Source: a virus. Taken from it: a stretch of DNA of 22,287 nt. The notes beneath the pieces are model-generated. The model did not search any database and had not been told where the DNA came from. It saw only the letters and a list, made by a program, of their open reading frames with translations. The stretch's first letter is position 1. Each line of letters opens with the position of its first letter. The translations under genes were made by a program, and so were the position numbers. Positions 1 through 7,456 of this stretch are shown in pieces. Location of the stretch: the IMG/VR virus record IMGVR_UViG_3300046411_001489, positions 1 through 22,287 of that record. One strand, written 5' to 3'.

Positions 1-1599
1 TCAACTACAGGTTCCTCGGTTTCCAAAAACTGGACAGGGGTTGAGCTGGAAGATAATTTTAAACTCCAGCTTGACCCCTCCCTATTTTTTGACGCATCTT
101 TGCAAGAAAGGAGGAATAGTATATTCTCAGTATTGTCAGGAAATCAAGAGTCTACAATAAAGAATAAAGTACTTGCATTAGTAAATGCTATACCCAATGA
201 AGGAACTATTGATGAAAGCCAAGTCATAGAGGAATTTAAGGCTTTCATAGACAAAACATTTGTTGAATCAAAGCACTCAAATGAGTCATTGCTAGTCATA
301 ATAGAAAAAGCAAAAAAACTAGTATCCATGTTCAGGGAAGACGTTAGGGTTATGGACAAAACTCTAGAGGGATTAGCTCAAATAAACGATACGCCTACAT
401 TTGAAATTACTTCTGTTGAGCATTATGAAAATCTTAAAAATGCAGTATTAGATAAGATAGAAAAAACACGAGAGATTCTCAACAAAAAGAAACAAATCGA
501 AAACGAGATTCTCTCTGCGAAAATAGAAATTGATGAAATAGAAATTGCTAAATCAAAAAAAGCTGACCCAATTGACCCCGCTCCTTTTTTTGCAGAACTA
601 AGAGAACTTCAAGATGCACACAATCAAGAAAAAGCAGTAATTGAAAGTAAGATATTATTATTTGAAACAAAAATAAATGAATCAAAATCATTGCTATCTT
701 TAAAAATGGGAGAAGATATGTCTTTCGAGGAAGTAAAAAAAATAATTCCAGAAGGAAACTTCAATGTACATGTAGAAGTATTAAATGAAGGCGGAAGCCT
801 AACTACTTCTGTTTGGAAAATAGAAAGCTTTGATTTAAAAAACCAACAAGAAGAAATTACTAAATTAAGTACTCAATTAAATTCATTGAATCAAGCATAT
901 CATGAAGCATGCGCTCCGTTAGAGCAAAAAATTAACGAAGCAAAGCAAATTGATAGTCAAGCACCAACAGATTTAGATGAATTTTTAAAAACAAAAGTAA
1001 AAAATCTTACCGAGCAATATAATCAAATTTCTAATAATAAAAACTTAGAATCTGATTTTGATGCTCTTCACGATGAATCATTGAGATTAGAGGAAGCAAT
1101 AAGGAAAGCATCTAGTAAAAAAATTGATTCCGAAAAAATTGAAAAAGCGAGAAAGCAATCAGCTATTTCTGGACTTAGGCTAGCGCTTGCAAAAACAATT
1201 CAAAAGGCAATGATTGATTTCTCTCAAGACATTACTGACTCCACTCTCTCTGGATTGTTGTCCTCAATGAATAAATTTGCTAACGGAATAGATTTGCCAA
1301 ACTATGCAATTTTGGATGGAGAAATCGGTTACTATAGTAAATCCACTTTTGTTCCTAGTAGTACTTTTTCAGGCTCAGAATTTGCAATATTGAGATGTGC
1401 TGCGACAATAGCTTTAGCTATGAATAGTATGTATAAGATAGCTATTATAGACGAGCTTGGAAGGTTTGATGCAGATAGGAAAATCAAAACATTAAAATGC
1501 CTAAAGCAATTAACTGACGATGGAGATTTAAGTCAATTCATAGTGGTTGATGTAATAAGCCCGTTGTATGATTTTGGAATAAATATAATCTCAATATAA
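1..1599 (+). CDS. Rad50/SbcC-like ATPase, C-terminal part (5' truncated)
   Basis: The reading frame is open from the first base, so the start and the Walker A motif lie upstream of the window; a TTG at 100 is an unlikely real start. About 532 residues are visible. The middle (roughly residues 70-420) is charged and Glu/Lys-rich with heptad-like stretches, fitting a coiled coil. Near the C-terminus come an ABC-type signature-like segment (FSGSEFAILR, about 1365-1395) and a Walker B with catalytic acid (IAIIDELGRFD, about 1438-1470), followed by a D-loop-like aspartate and a possible switch region (FIVVDV). This order is known from SMC/Rad50/SbcC/RecN ATPases, which tether or process DNA ends. 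It is followed 8 nt later by an SF1 helicase, so a role in phage recombination or end processing is inferred. I cannot decide between SbcC and other SMC-like families without the N-terminus. Confidence 0.8.
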   Translation, partial: STTGSSVSKNWTGVELEDNFKLQLDPSLFFDASLQERRNSIFSVLSGNQESTIKNKVLALVNAIPNEGTIDESQVIEEFKAFIDKTFVESKHSNESLLVIIEKAKKLVSMFREDVRVMDKTLEGLAQINDTPTFEITSVEHYENLKNAVLDKIEKTREILNKKKQIENEILSAKIEIDEIEIAKSKKADPIDPAPFFAELRELQDAHNQEKAVIESKILLFETKINESKSLLSLKMGEDMSFEEVKKIIPEGNFNVHVEVLNEGGSLTTSVWKIESFDLKNQQEEITKLSTQLNSLNQAYHEACAPLEQKINEAKQIDSQAPTDLDEFLKTKVKNLTEQYNQISNNKNLESDFDALHDESLRLEEAIRKASSKKIDSEKIEKARKQSAISGLRLALAKTIQKAMIDFSQDITDSTLSGLLSSMNKFANGIDLPNYAILDGEIGYYSKSTFVPSSTFSGSEFAILRCAATIALAMNSMYKIAIIDELGRFDADRKIKTLKCLKQLTDDGDLSQFIVVDVISPLYDFGINIISI

Positions 1600-1607
1600 A
1601 AAATAAA

Positions 1608-3263
1608 ATGAATAAATTAGATAATGAACAACAAGCAGCCATTGGCGCGGATATAAACAAAAAAATATGCGTAGTAGCAGGAGCAGGAAGTGGTAAGACT
1701 ACAACTTTAGTTGCTAGGATTAACCACTTAATAGAAAATGGAATAGACCCAAAAGAAATTGCATGTATAACATTTACAAATTCCGCAAGCCAAACAATTA
1801 AAAAAAGGGTAAGTGGAAACCTTAAGTTTATAGGAACACTCCATTCTTCAATGTTTGGAATGCTTAAAGCAGTAAACCAAGAGCTATGTATACTGCCTGA
1901 TGAAGAATCATTAATAATACTTCATAAATATGCAAAGCAGTTGAAGTTAAAAAGGAAATCTAGAAAGTACTTATCTTCATTGAGAAGGAACTTTTGGAAA
2001 GATTCAATTGCTATTGATTCAATTGCTTTATCCTTAAAAAAGCTTAAAGCTATGTATTTAGAGCATGTATTCAGTATGAATGCCTTAGATTATGATACTA
2101 TACTGATGGCTGGTCTTGATATGCTTAAGAATAGCATTTCTTGCTCAGATATTAAGTATTTGTTTATTGATGAGTATCAAGATTCATCTGAAATTGATTT
2201 AGTTATATATGATGAAATATGCCCCCAGAATCAATTTGCTGTAGGAGACCCTAGGCAAGCAATTTACGGCTTTAGGGGAGATTGTTCTGTTGATTTTTTG
2301 TCTATAAATGAAAACTTTGAAGAGGTTTATTTTTTAAATAACAACTATCGGTCAAATGATAAAATAGTAAGCTTCGCAAACGAGTTGCAACCTGAGTATC
2401 AAGCTATGGTATCAAAGTGCGATAAAGCTGATGGTAAGAGCATACACATAGCAAGCTTGGAGTCAGAAGCAGATGAGTTACATTTTATTTGCAACTACTT
2501 AGATATGACAGCAGATGAAGTAGCAATTTTATGTAGGACAAACAGCCAATGTAGGATTATAGAAGACCAACTATCCGCAAAAGGCTGGCGCTATGACTCA
2601 AATAAAACACTCATTGCATTGGCAGATTTTTGGAAAATCGAATATTTGTTAAATTTATACGAAAACCCAAGTAGTAAAACAGCAAGCGAGCTTTACCTTA
2701 GAAAATTGGAACCAAATAAGAGCGATGGATATTACCTAAGTTCGCTAGATGCCATGCCCTTGGTGAAAACTGACCCTAGTTTTTCTATAGTTAGATTTTT
2801 ATTTGAAAACGGAGTTTCAAGGTTAACTTTGTCAGAGCTTTCAGGGAGAATTGAAAATTTTGAAGAAATAACAGATACGTTAGAATTTTCACAAGCTATT
2901 AACCAAGCTAAGAACTCAGCATCTATTATTAATCAAGGAGATATTTATCCAAGGTTTTTTGTTGGAACAATGCATTCTGCAAAGTCAAGAGAATGGGATT
3001 CAGTAATAGTTCCGTTTTGCTATGAGGGAAATATCCCACTCGCTAATCAAGATAAGGAACAAGAAAGAAATTTATTTTATGTTGCATGCACAAGAGCGAA
3101 GAATAAATTAATAATAACTAATTCAAGTCGAATAAAGCCAAAGTACATTCAATATAATAGTGTTCACAAAAATAGCATTGACTTAGAAGAAGTAAAAACA
3201 TCATCATTTATCAATGATATTGACAAGGAAAGCATAGAGATTAAATTTTTGCATAACTCTTAA
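1608..3263 (+). CDS. UvrD/Rep-type superfamily 1 DNA helicase
   Basis: A 551-residue protein with the SF1A helicase motifs in order: a Q-motif-like start (LDNEQQAAI), Walker A AGAGSGKTT (residues 24-32), motif Ia ITFTNSAS (54-61), motif II IDEYQD (187-192), motif III GDPRQAIYGFRGD (213-225), motif IV with NYRS (246-249), motif V VGTMHSAKSREWDSV and motif VI ERNLFYVACTRAKNKL near the C-terminus. Such enzymes unwind DNA 3' to 5' with ATP. It is shorter than host UvrD/Rep (near 700 residues), suggesting reduced accessory subdomains. It follows the SbcC-like gene by 8 nt with an A/T-rich leader and no Shine-Dalgarno, so the two are probably co-transcribed and act together in recombination-dependent replication or end processing. 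A strong terminator lies 10 nt after the stop. Confidence 0.93.
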   Translation: MNKLDNEQQAAIGADINKKICVVAGAGSGKTTTLVARINHLIENGIDPKEIACITFTNSASQTIKKRVSGNLKFIGTLHSSMFGMLKAVNQELCILPDEESLIILHKYAKQLKLKRKSRKYLSSLRRNFWKDSIAIDSIALSLKKLKAMYLEHVFSMNALDYDTILMAGLDMLKNSISCSDIKYLFIDEYQDSSEIDLVIYDEICPQNQFAVGDPRQAIYGFRGDCSVDFLSINENFEEVYFLNNNYRSNDKIVSFANELQPEYQAMVSKCDKADGKSIHIASLESEADELHFICNYLDMTADEVAILCRTNSQCRIIEDQLSAKGWRYDSNKTLIALADFWKIEYLLNLYENPSSKTASELYLRKLEPNKSDGYYLSSLDAMPLVKTDPSFSIVRFLFENGVSRLTLSELSGRIENFEEITDTLEFSQAINQAKNSASIINQGDIYPRFFVGTMHSAKSREWDSVIVPFCYEGNIPLANQDKEQERNLFYVACTRAKNKLIITNSSRIKPKYIQYNSVHKNSIDLEEVKTSSFINDIDKESIEIKFLHNS

Positions 3264-3272
3264 GTTAAGCAC

Positions 3273-3309
3273 GGAGGTTCGTTTTGGGGTAGGCGAACCT
3301 CCTTTTTTT
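3273..3309 (+). terminator. Rho-independent terminator after the helicase gene
   Basis: GGAGGTTCG (3273-3281) pairs perfectly with CGAACCTCC (3294-3302), leaving a 12-nt loop, and is followed directly by seven T (3303-3309). It closes the SbcC-like/helicase transcription unit, 10 nt after the helicase stop. Confidence 0.9.
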
Positions 3310-3350
3310 GACTCAAATTTATAATTTGTTTAATAAACTAATAAAAAAGT

Positions 3351-3390
3351 TTGACTTAATCATTTTTATGTATTTACATATAAGCATAAC
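3351..3390 (+). promoter_or_regulatory. Candidate promoter region before the 420-residue protein gene
   Basis: After the terminator the 93-nt gap is very AT-rich. It holds TTGACT (3351-3356), a 16-mer shared with the leader at 6280-6295 (here 3362-3377), and TATAAG (3379-3384), which resembles a -10 box. TTGACT to TATAAG is 22 nt, too long for a standard sigma-70 pair, so the exact elements are uncertain. A promoter is expected here because a terminator precedes and a new gene series begins. Confidence 0.45.
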
Positions 3391-3402
3391 CAATAAAATA
3401 AA

Positions 3403-4665
3403 ATGACAGACGAATTTAAAATTATACCTAACAAGAATAAAAATATATTAAACTTCAATGGGAATGGGTTTGGCGAACAGCCAGAGTTTTACCAAGAGGA
3501 AATCACCATAGATAACCCTAAGTCCATAAGTGAAGTTACCCGAAAATTAATGCGTAAGGAAAGGATAAGAAAAGAATTTTTTTCAAAAATATACAAACCC
3601 ACAAAAACTCATTATTGCCCCAATGAATGCTCTACAACTATTTTTGGCGTTATTGCTGGTCAAAACACTACTGTAAATCAAGAAGTTTGCAGAAAGGTAC
3701 ACTCGGAAAGAAAAAAGTATAACTTTCCTACATATTTTGTTGAACAAGATTTATTAAAAATGATTCAAATGACTCAAATTAAAAAGAGTCTATCGCTTGA
3801 TGACTTAAATTGGCCAATTAATTCAATGTTTTTCGTTTTCCCAAAAAAACATTACTTGGCGGGAACTCATAAAGAAAATCCAATTTATGCTCAAGGAGTT
3901 TATGTTTCACGCTCTTTTGATGTTCAGACCTTAGAGTGGCAATTGACTGCAAAACAAAAAGGATTAAATGCTTCTGACTATCGTATGTACGATAAGGATT
4001 TGTGTGACGATTTTACAAATATTCTAGATACTGAAAATTTCAACCAAGCAAAATACGATAAAGCAAAAAAGAAATGGGAGAAAGTTTACGGAGATGGTAT
4101 TACTATTATAGAATCCCTCGCAATGGCTGTACCTCTTTCAGATGGCAGTATGTGTACTATGAGCTACCCCATTTCAGGAAATGACTTCTTGACCACACTA
4201 AAGATATACAAGAGCATTTACACCTATGAAGACCCTGAAGGTAACGTTACAACGGAAGATGCATACAAGAAGTCTCCTGATGACTACACGCTTATGGGGA
4301 AGCTTCCAGATGGTTCTTTAATTGAAGACGAAACTACAATGATGCAGGATATTGCGCTTAATGCAATGAAGCTAATTGTTTATATGGCTTCAAGGAAAGC
4401 TGAGTGGACAAAAAAAGAAACAACTTGCGGGGTAGTGAAGGGTAGAAGGTTTGGTAAGTCAAAGCTTTGGACTCCTAATTATTTAGGGAAAAAATATTCA
4501 GGTTATATCAGTAGCCAAAATAAAAGAAGCGAAGAAACTTCGAGTAAAAAATTAAAATTCCATTGGAGGCTAGGATACCAAGGGGTAAGGTGGCACGGAA
4601 AAGGCAGAACCCAAAAAAAATTAGTGTGGGTATTGCCCTACAAAGTAAATGAAGAAAACAAATAA
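3403..4665 (+). CDS. Unrecognised 420-residue phage protein with basic C-terminus
   Basis: I do not recognise a family with certainty. The start has an A-rich leader (caataaaataaaATG) and no Shine-Dalgarno. The protein is soluble, with no signal peptide or membrane segment visible. The central part is mixed alpha/beta with many aromatic residues. The C-terminus is rich in Arg, Lys, His and Trp: a KSKLWTPNYLGKKY segment near residues 346-359, then HWRLGYQGVRWHGKGRTQKK and a final VWVLPY. A C-terminal pattern of WR-G-hydrophilic-G-GR followed by a hydrophobic strand and P occurs, as far as I recall, in uncharacterised phage and plasmid proteins, and could bind nucleic acid. I see no Walker A or RNase H-like motif, so it is not a terminase. 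It opens a new series after the terminator and is followed 3 nt later by a helix-turn-helix gene. Confidence 0.85.
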   Translation: MTDEFKIIPNKNKNILNFNGNGFGEQPEFYQEEITIDNPKSISEVTRKLMRKERIRKEFFSKIYKPTKTHYCPNECSTTIFGVIAGQNTTVNQEVCRKVHSERKKYNFPTYFVEQDLLKMIQMTQIKKSLSLDDLNWPINSMFFVFPKKHYLAGTHKENPIYAQGVYVSRSFDVQTLEWQLTAKQKGLNASDYRMYDKDLCDDFTNILDTENFNQAKYDKAKKKWEKVYGDGITIIESLAMAVPLSDGSMCTMSYPISGNDFLTTLKIYKSIYTYEDPEGNVTTEDAYKKSPDDYTLMGKLPDGSLIEDETTMMQDIALNAMKLIVYMASRKAEWTKKETTCGVVKGRRFGKSKLWTPNYLGKKYSGYISSQNKRSEETSSKKLKFHWRLGYQGVRWHGKGRTQKKLVWVLPYKVNEENK

Positions 4666-4668
4666 ATT

Positions 4669-5148
4669 ATGAAAAATGAAACAAACTCATATAAATCAAT
4701 AGTTAAGTTTATTGAAGACAGCGAAGATGAAAAAGACAGCTTGCAGAAAGTATTCTGTGACGATGGAGCATCTTTTAGTGAACTTGCATCATATTACAGC
4801 ACGACCCCAATAATTATGAGAAGAATTGTAATGGAAATACTTGGGGAGGACGGATATATGCACGCTAAAAACCAAAGAAAGTTCCTGACTCAAAAACGCT
4901 CTAAATGGACTGCTGGATTGGTAAAATACGGAAGAGCAGGATTAATATACAGGGTTATAAAAATGCTCATAGATAGCGAAAAAAGCTATTTCCAAATATC
5001 TAAAGAAATGAATTGCTCAAGAGAGAGAGTTGCACAAATTGCATACGAATGCATGGAGCATGGAATATCCTTGAATGAGAAAAGATTAGAGCGAATCAAA
5101 ACCGAAAAATACTACAAAAATAGGCACATAAGAGGCTACAATAAATAA
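4669..5148 (+). CDS. Helix-turn-helix DNA-binding protein
   Basis: A 159-residue protein that appears to contain two helix-turn-helix units. The first spans about residues 27-55 (ASFSELASYYSTTPIIMRRI). The second spans about 105-130, with YFQISKEMNCSRERVAQIA, which closely follows the sigma-region-4/GerE-like pattern in which SRERV forms the recognition helix. A basic linker (KNQRKFLTQKRSKW) lies between them and the C-terminus is basic. It could be a phage transcription regulator; a sigma-factor-like role is less likely because no region 2 is visible. It begins 3 nt after the 420-residue protein gene and precedes a run of very small genes, so it is likely an early or middle regulator. Function is inferred from the motif only. 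Confidence 0.8.
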   Translation: MKNETNSYKSIVKFIEDSEDEKDSLQKVFCDDGASFSELASYYSTTPIIMRRIVMEILGEDGYMHAKNQRKFLTQKRSKWTAGLVKYGRAGLIYRVIKMLIDSEKSYFQISKEMNCSRERVAQIAYECMEHGISLNEKRLERIKTEKYYKNRHIRGYNK

Positions 5149-5151
5149 AAT

Positions 5152-5322
5152 ATGAAAATAAAAAGAAAACCTATGCGCAGAGACCAAAACAACAATATTA
5201 TCCCAGAACCTGAAACTGATAATCCCAATACAATATTCTATCGCCCAAAACAAAAATGGGTTGGCGGAAAAATTAAGGACGGAGGCAAGTGGGTTAAAGA
5301 AACAAATAAAAAAAATGCATAG
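5152..5322 (+). CDS. Small hypothetical protein (56 aa)
   Basis: An ATG at 5152 behind the leader aataaataaaat opens a 56-codon frame ending with TAG at 5320-5322. The start is very basic (MKIKRKPMRRD). A short conserved-looking motif, YRPKQKWVGGKIKDGGKWVK, occupies residues 30-49. No known family is recognised. It begins three bases after the upstream stop and its last 8 nt overlap the next gene, matching the tight packing of the region. Its size is typical of small phage early proteins. Confidence 0.6.
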   Translation: MKIKRKPMRRDQNNNIIPEPETDNPNTIFYRPKQKWVGGKIKDGGKWVKETNKKNA

Positions 5323-5515
5323 TAAACAAATAACCGAAGAAAAAGAATTAATCTCGCAGCAAGTAAGAAACTGGAATGGCTCACAGCTTGTTTTAAATAA
5401 TATAGTGCATAGGCTCTCAGTTCTAAGAAATCTGTATGAGCAAGAAGAAATAACAAATAAAAATAATAATGAAAAACAAATTAGACCAAGACAAAGCCCT
5501 ATCGTCTCTACGTAA
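5315..5515 (+). CDS. Small hypothetical helical protein (66 aa)
   Basis: The frame is open further upstream from about 5261, but the first ATG in it is at 5315, overlapping the previous stop by 8 nt, so I use that start. The 66-residue product (begins MHSKQITEEKELISQQ) is Gln/Glu/Asn-rich with a predicted helix around HRLSVLRNLYEQEEI. It overlaps the next gene by 47 nt, which is long for this region. No family is recognised; it may be a real small gene or a chance frame. Confidence 0.45.
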   Translation: MHSKQITEEKELISQQVRNWNGSQLVLNNIVHRLSVLRNLYEQEEITNKNNNEKQIRPRQSPIVST

Positions 5516-5735
5516 ACTTAGGACACATGTTTTTGCTTGCATTAGGCAATTAGAAAGAAACGGAGTGGACACTAGCAGAATTGTTAAAGCAAACAGAGAC
5601 CTTACGGATGTTTGGCTAGATACTTTAAAGGCTCAAGCAGATAGTCCCATAAAAGGATTTCAGTCTTACATGAAAGCAAGAGAGAAAAGAAAAAATAAAT
5701 CTTTTTTTCATAAATTAATCTGCACATTCAAATAA
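5469..5735 (+). CDS. Small hypothetical protein (88 aa), basic, helical
   Basis: An ATG behind aaaataata starts an 88-residue product with a likely helical core (SLRKLRTHVFACIRQLERNGVD, here residues 12-33) and a Lys/Arg-rich C-terminus ending in FHKLICTFK. No signal peptide, membrane segment or known motif is seen. The stop is directly followed by the ATG of the next gene. Function unknown; a small DNA-associated protein is possible but not shown. Confidence 0.65.
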   Translation: MKNKLDQDKALSSLRKLRTHVFACIRQLERNGVDTSRIVKANRDLTDVWLDTLKAQADSPIKGFQSYMKAREKRKNKSFFHKLICTFK

Positions 5736-5963
5736 ATGAAAACATACTACAAAACAGACAAAAATGGAATGCGTTGGCAAATATGGAAGCAAAATAATGG
5801 AGGACAAAACTTATGGGCAGTATTACCCGTAGGGCATGATAGCTCAAGTATTTTTGCCGATGCTGCACCCACTAAAGAAGAAGCCCTGAGTCTCATTGAA
5901 CAAATGTCAAATGCGAACAAAGAAGAGCGTGAAAAGTGGAGTAAACATGGACTAGAATTATGA
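5736..5963 (+). CDS. Small hypothetical protein (75 aa)
   Basis: It starts at the ATG immediately after the previous TAA. The first half looks like short beta strands with many aromatics (RWQIWKQNNGGQNLWAVLPV), followed by a helix (TKEEALSLIEQMSNANKE). The order W-x-x-(W/Y)-K, a Gly/Asn turn, then a helix recalls the next gene product (WGVYKRASQPESGGNW), so the two neighbours may be diverged duplicates. No known family is recognised. It overlaps the next gene by 4 nt (ATGA), which supports both as real genes. Confidence 0.7.
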   Translation: MKTYYKTDKNGMRWQIWKQNNGGQNLWAVLPVGHDSSSIFADAAPTKEEALSLIEQMSNANKEEREKWSKHGLEL

Positions 5964-6259
5964 GTGTAAATAAAAAAAGAAAATCTATAGTAAGAAAACC
6001 TCCCCCAAAACCATCTCAAGTAACGACTATTGAATGGGGTGTTTACAAAAGAGCAAGCCAACCTGAATCTGGGGGGAATTGGGTAAATTCAAATTACAAT
6101 GGAGGATGCTTACTTACAGGTCGAACCTTTGAAGAAACAAGTTCAGTTAAAGCTCTTGAAAATGCCTTTTCTTCAATAGCTCAAGTACTAGGAGAGATAA
6201 ACTTACAAGGAGGCTCAATGAACTCATCAGAAATAAGAATATGCATAAAGCAGGGTTAG
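5960..6259 (+). CDS. Small hypothetical protein (99 aa)
   Basis: The start codon overlaps the previous stop as ATGA. A basic, Pro-rich start (KKRKSIVRKPPPKPSQ) leads to WGVYKRASQPESGGNWVN and a helix around SVKALENAFSSIAQVLGE. The W-x-x-Y-K/Gly/Asn pattern resembles the preceding gene product. It is the last gene of this small-gene run; a 40-nt gap with a possible regulatory 16-mer follows. Function unknown. Confidence 0.7.
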   Translation: MSVNKKRKSIVRKPPPKPSQVTTIEWGVYKRASQPESGGNWVNSNYNGGCLLTGRTFEETSSVKALENAFSSIAQVLGEINLQGGSMNSSEIRICIKQG

Positions 6260-6279
6260 GATAAGGTCATAAAATGTTT

Positions 6280-6295
6280 ATTTTTATGTATTTAC
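6280..6295 (+). repeat. Shared 16-mer leader element, copy 2 (copy 1 at 3362-3377)
   Basis: The sequence atttttatgtatttac occurs exactly at 3362-3377 and 6280-6295. Both copies lie in the only sizeable non-coding gaps of this part of the window, just before a new gene series. This suggests a common promoter or regulatory site. In this copy it ends only 4 nt before the ATG at 6300, which argues that the phosphoesterase may begin at 6348 instead. Confidence 0.45.
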
Positions 6296-6299
6296 GAAA

Positions 6300-7256
6300 A
6301 TGCTTGGATTATTGACATATTCCCTAAATGGGGAATACGATGAAAACATGGCAGTTAAAAAAATACCCTCTGGCACTACAAAAATTATTGAAAAAAGCAG
6401 GAATGTTCATTTCATAAAACACGCTTTAAAATCAACAAAAGAAAAAGATTCTTTTTGGGTTTTACTGAGCTTTGATAGGCATCACGATAACCCCAAGTCA
6501 AATAATGCTTTAGAAAAAAGGCATCTTGAACAAGCGCGTGAAAAAAATGCAATTATCGTAGATGGCGGCGATTTGTTTTGTGCGATGCAAGGGAAGTATG
6601 ACCCAAGGTCTGACAAAAGAGATGTTAAACCAGAACACCAAAATGGTGATTACCTTGACAGCTTGGTATCTACTGCAGCAGATTTCTACGGCCCATATGC
6701 AGACCTTTTTGCAATCATGGCCCCTGGCAATCATGAGACAAATATATCTAAAAGGCACGAAACAAACCTAACGGAAAGATTAGTCAGCATGATAAATGAT
6801 AGGCATGGTTCAAAAATACATGTCGGTGGATTTAGTGGTTGGGTTAAGTTTCAAATCTTAGTTTTCGGACAATGCATGACAATAAACTTATGGTATCATC
6901 ATGGATACGGAGGGGATGCTCCCGTAACTAAAGGCGTTATACAAACTAATAGGCAAGCAGTCTACCTTCCTGATGCTCACATAGTAGCAACTGGTCATAC
7001 GCACAATGAATGGCAATTTCCAATACCACGAATAAGACTCTCTTCGCATGGTAAAGTTTATCATGATGAACAACTACATTTAAAAGTTCCATCATACAAA
7101 GAAGAGTATGTAGATGGATATGGAGGTTGGCACATTGAAAGAGGGGGCCCGCCCAAACCAGTTGGTGCTGTTTGGTTAAGAATTAGCGCTAATAAAACAA
7201 CTAAAAATGGAGTTAGCGTTTGCGACCCAATAATTGAGGTAACTAGGGCAAAATGA
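6300..7256 (+). CDS. Calcineurin-like metallophosphoesterase
   Basis: This protein (318 residues from the first ATG) carries the metal-binding motifs of the calcineurin-like phosphoesterase superfamily in order: FDRHHD (D59, H61, giving D-x-H), VDGGDLF (D91), GNHE (143-146), YHHGYGG (H200/H201) and GHTH (232-235). A two-metal hydrolase acting on phosphodiesters or phosphomonoesters is therefore well supported. The segment FCAMQGKYDPRS is a pattern I recall from phage members of the family. The substrate is unknown; a nuclease role in DNA metabolism is an inference from its place beside replication genes. SbcD/Mre11 has GDxxD and GNHD, which differ here. An alternative start at 6348 (MAVKKIPSG) is plausible because the shared leader element lies just upstream of 6300. 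It overlaps the next gene by 4 nt. Confidence 0.9.
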   Translation: MLGLLTYSLNGEYDENMAVKKIPSGTTKIIEKSRNVHFIKHALKSTKEKDSFWVLLSFDRHHDNPKSNNALEKRHLEQAREKNAIIVDGGDLFCAMQGKYDPRSDKRDVKPEHQNGDYLDSLVSTAADFYGPYADLFAIMAPGNHETNISKRHETNLTERLVSMINDRHGSKIHVGGFSGWVKFQILVFGQCMTINLWYHHGYGGDAPVTKGVIQTNRQAVYLPDAHIVATGHTHNEWQFPIPRIRLSSHGKVYHDEQLHLKVPSYKEEYVDGYGGWHIERGGPPKPVGAVWLRISANKTTKNGVSVCDPIIEVTRAK

Positions 7257-7456
7257 CCAAAAACCCTAATGATACTCTTTGTGAGCAAATAGATGAATTT
7301 CAGTTTAAGATTGAAAACACTATAGATTACTATGTTAAAGAATTTGACATCCCATTTCATGCAATTGTTGGTGTTTTAGAGGAAGTAAAAAAAGATTTCC
7401 TCGACAGCGCGTCAGATATAGTTTTTGAAATGGATGAAGAAGATGATGAAGAATAA
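7253..7456 (+). CDS. Small acidic hypothetical protein (67 aa)
   Basis: Starts in an ATGA overlap with the phosphoesterase stop. The product is acidic, with a predicted helical middle (FDIPFHAIVGVLEEVKKDFL) and a strongly acidic tail (EMDEEDDEE). No family is recognised. The overlap on both sides (with the Cys-rich gene downstream) supports translation. An acidic small protein in a replication cluster could be a protein-interaction partner, but nothing in the sequence proves this. Confidence 0.7.
   Translation: MTKNPNDTLCEQIDEFQFKIENTIDYYVKEFDIPFHAIVGVLEEVKKDFLDSASDIVFEMDEEDDEE

Noticed and set aside
3264-3402. Possible tRNA or small RNA gene around GGTTCG
   Set aside because: The GGTTCG belongs to the terminator hairpin; no cloverleaf can be drawn.
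3403-4665. 420-residue protein as large terminase
   Set aside because: No Walker A, Walker B or RNase H-like acidic motifs are visible.
5238-5456. Antisense open frames here and at many other places (for example 7960-8385, 10859-11083, 17144-17380)
   Set aside because: They lie inside well-supported + strand genes, lack recognisable motifs and are explained by AT-rich composition.
3362-6295. The 16-mer pair as an attachment site or transposon end
   Set aside because: No integrase or transposase lies between the copies, and both copies have the same orientation in gene leaders, so a regulatory element is a better reading.
6300-7256. Metallophosphoesterase as the SbcD partner of the SbcC-like ATPase
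   Set aside because: It is about 4.7 kb away behind a terminator, and its motifs (GGDLF, GNHE) differ from SbcD/Mre11 (GDxxD, GNHD).
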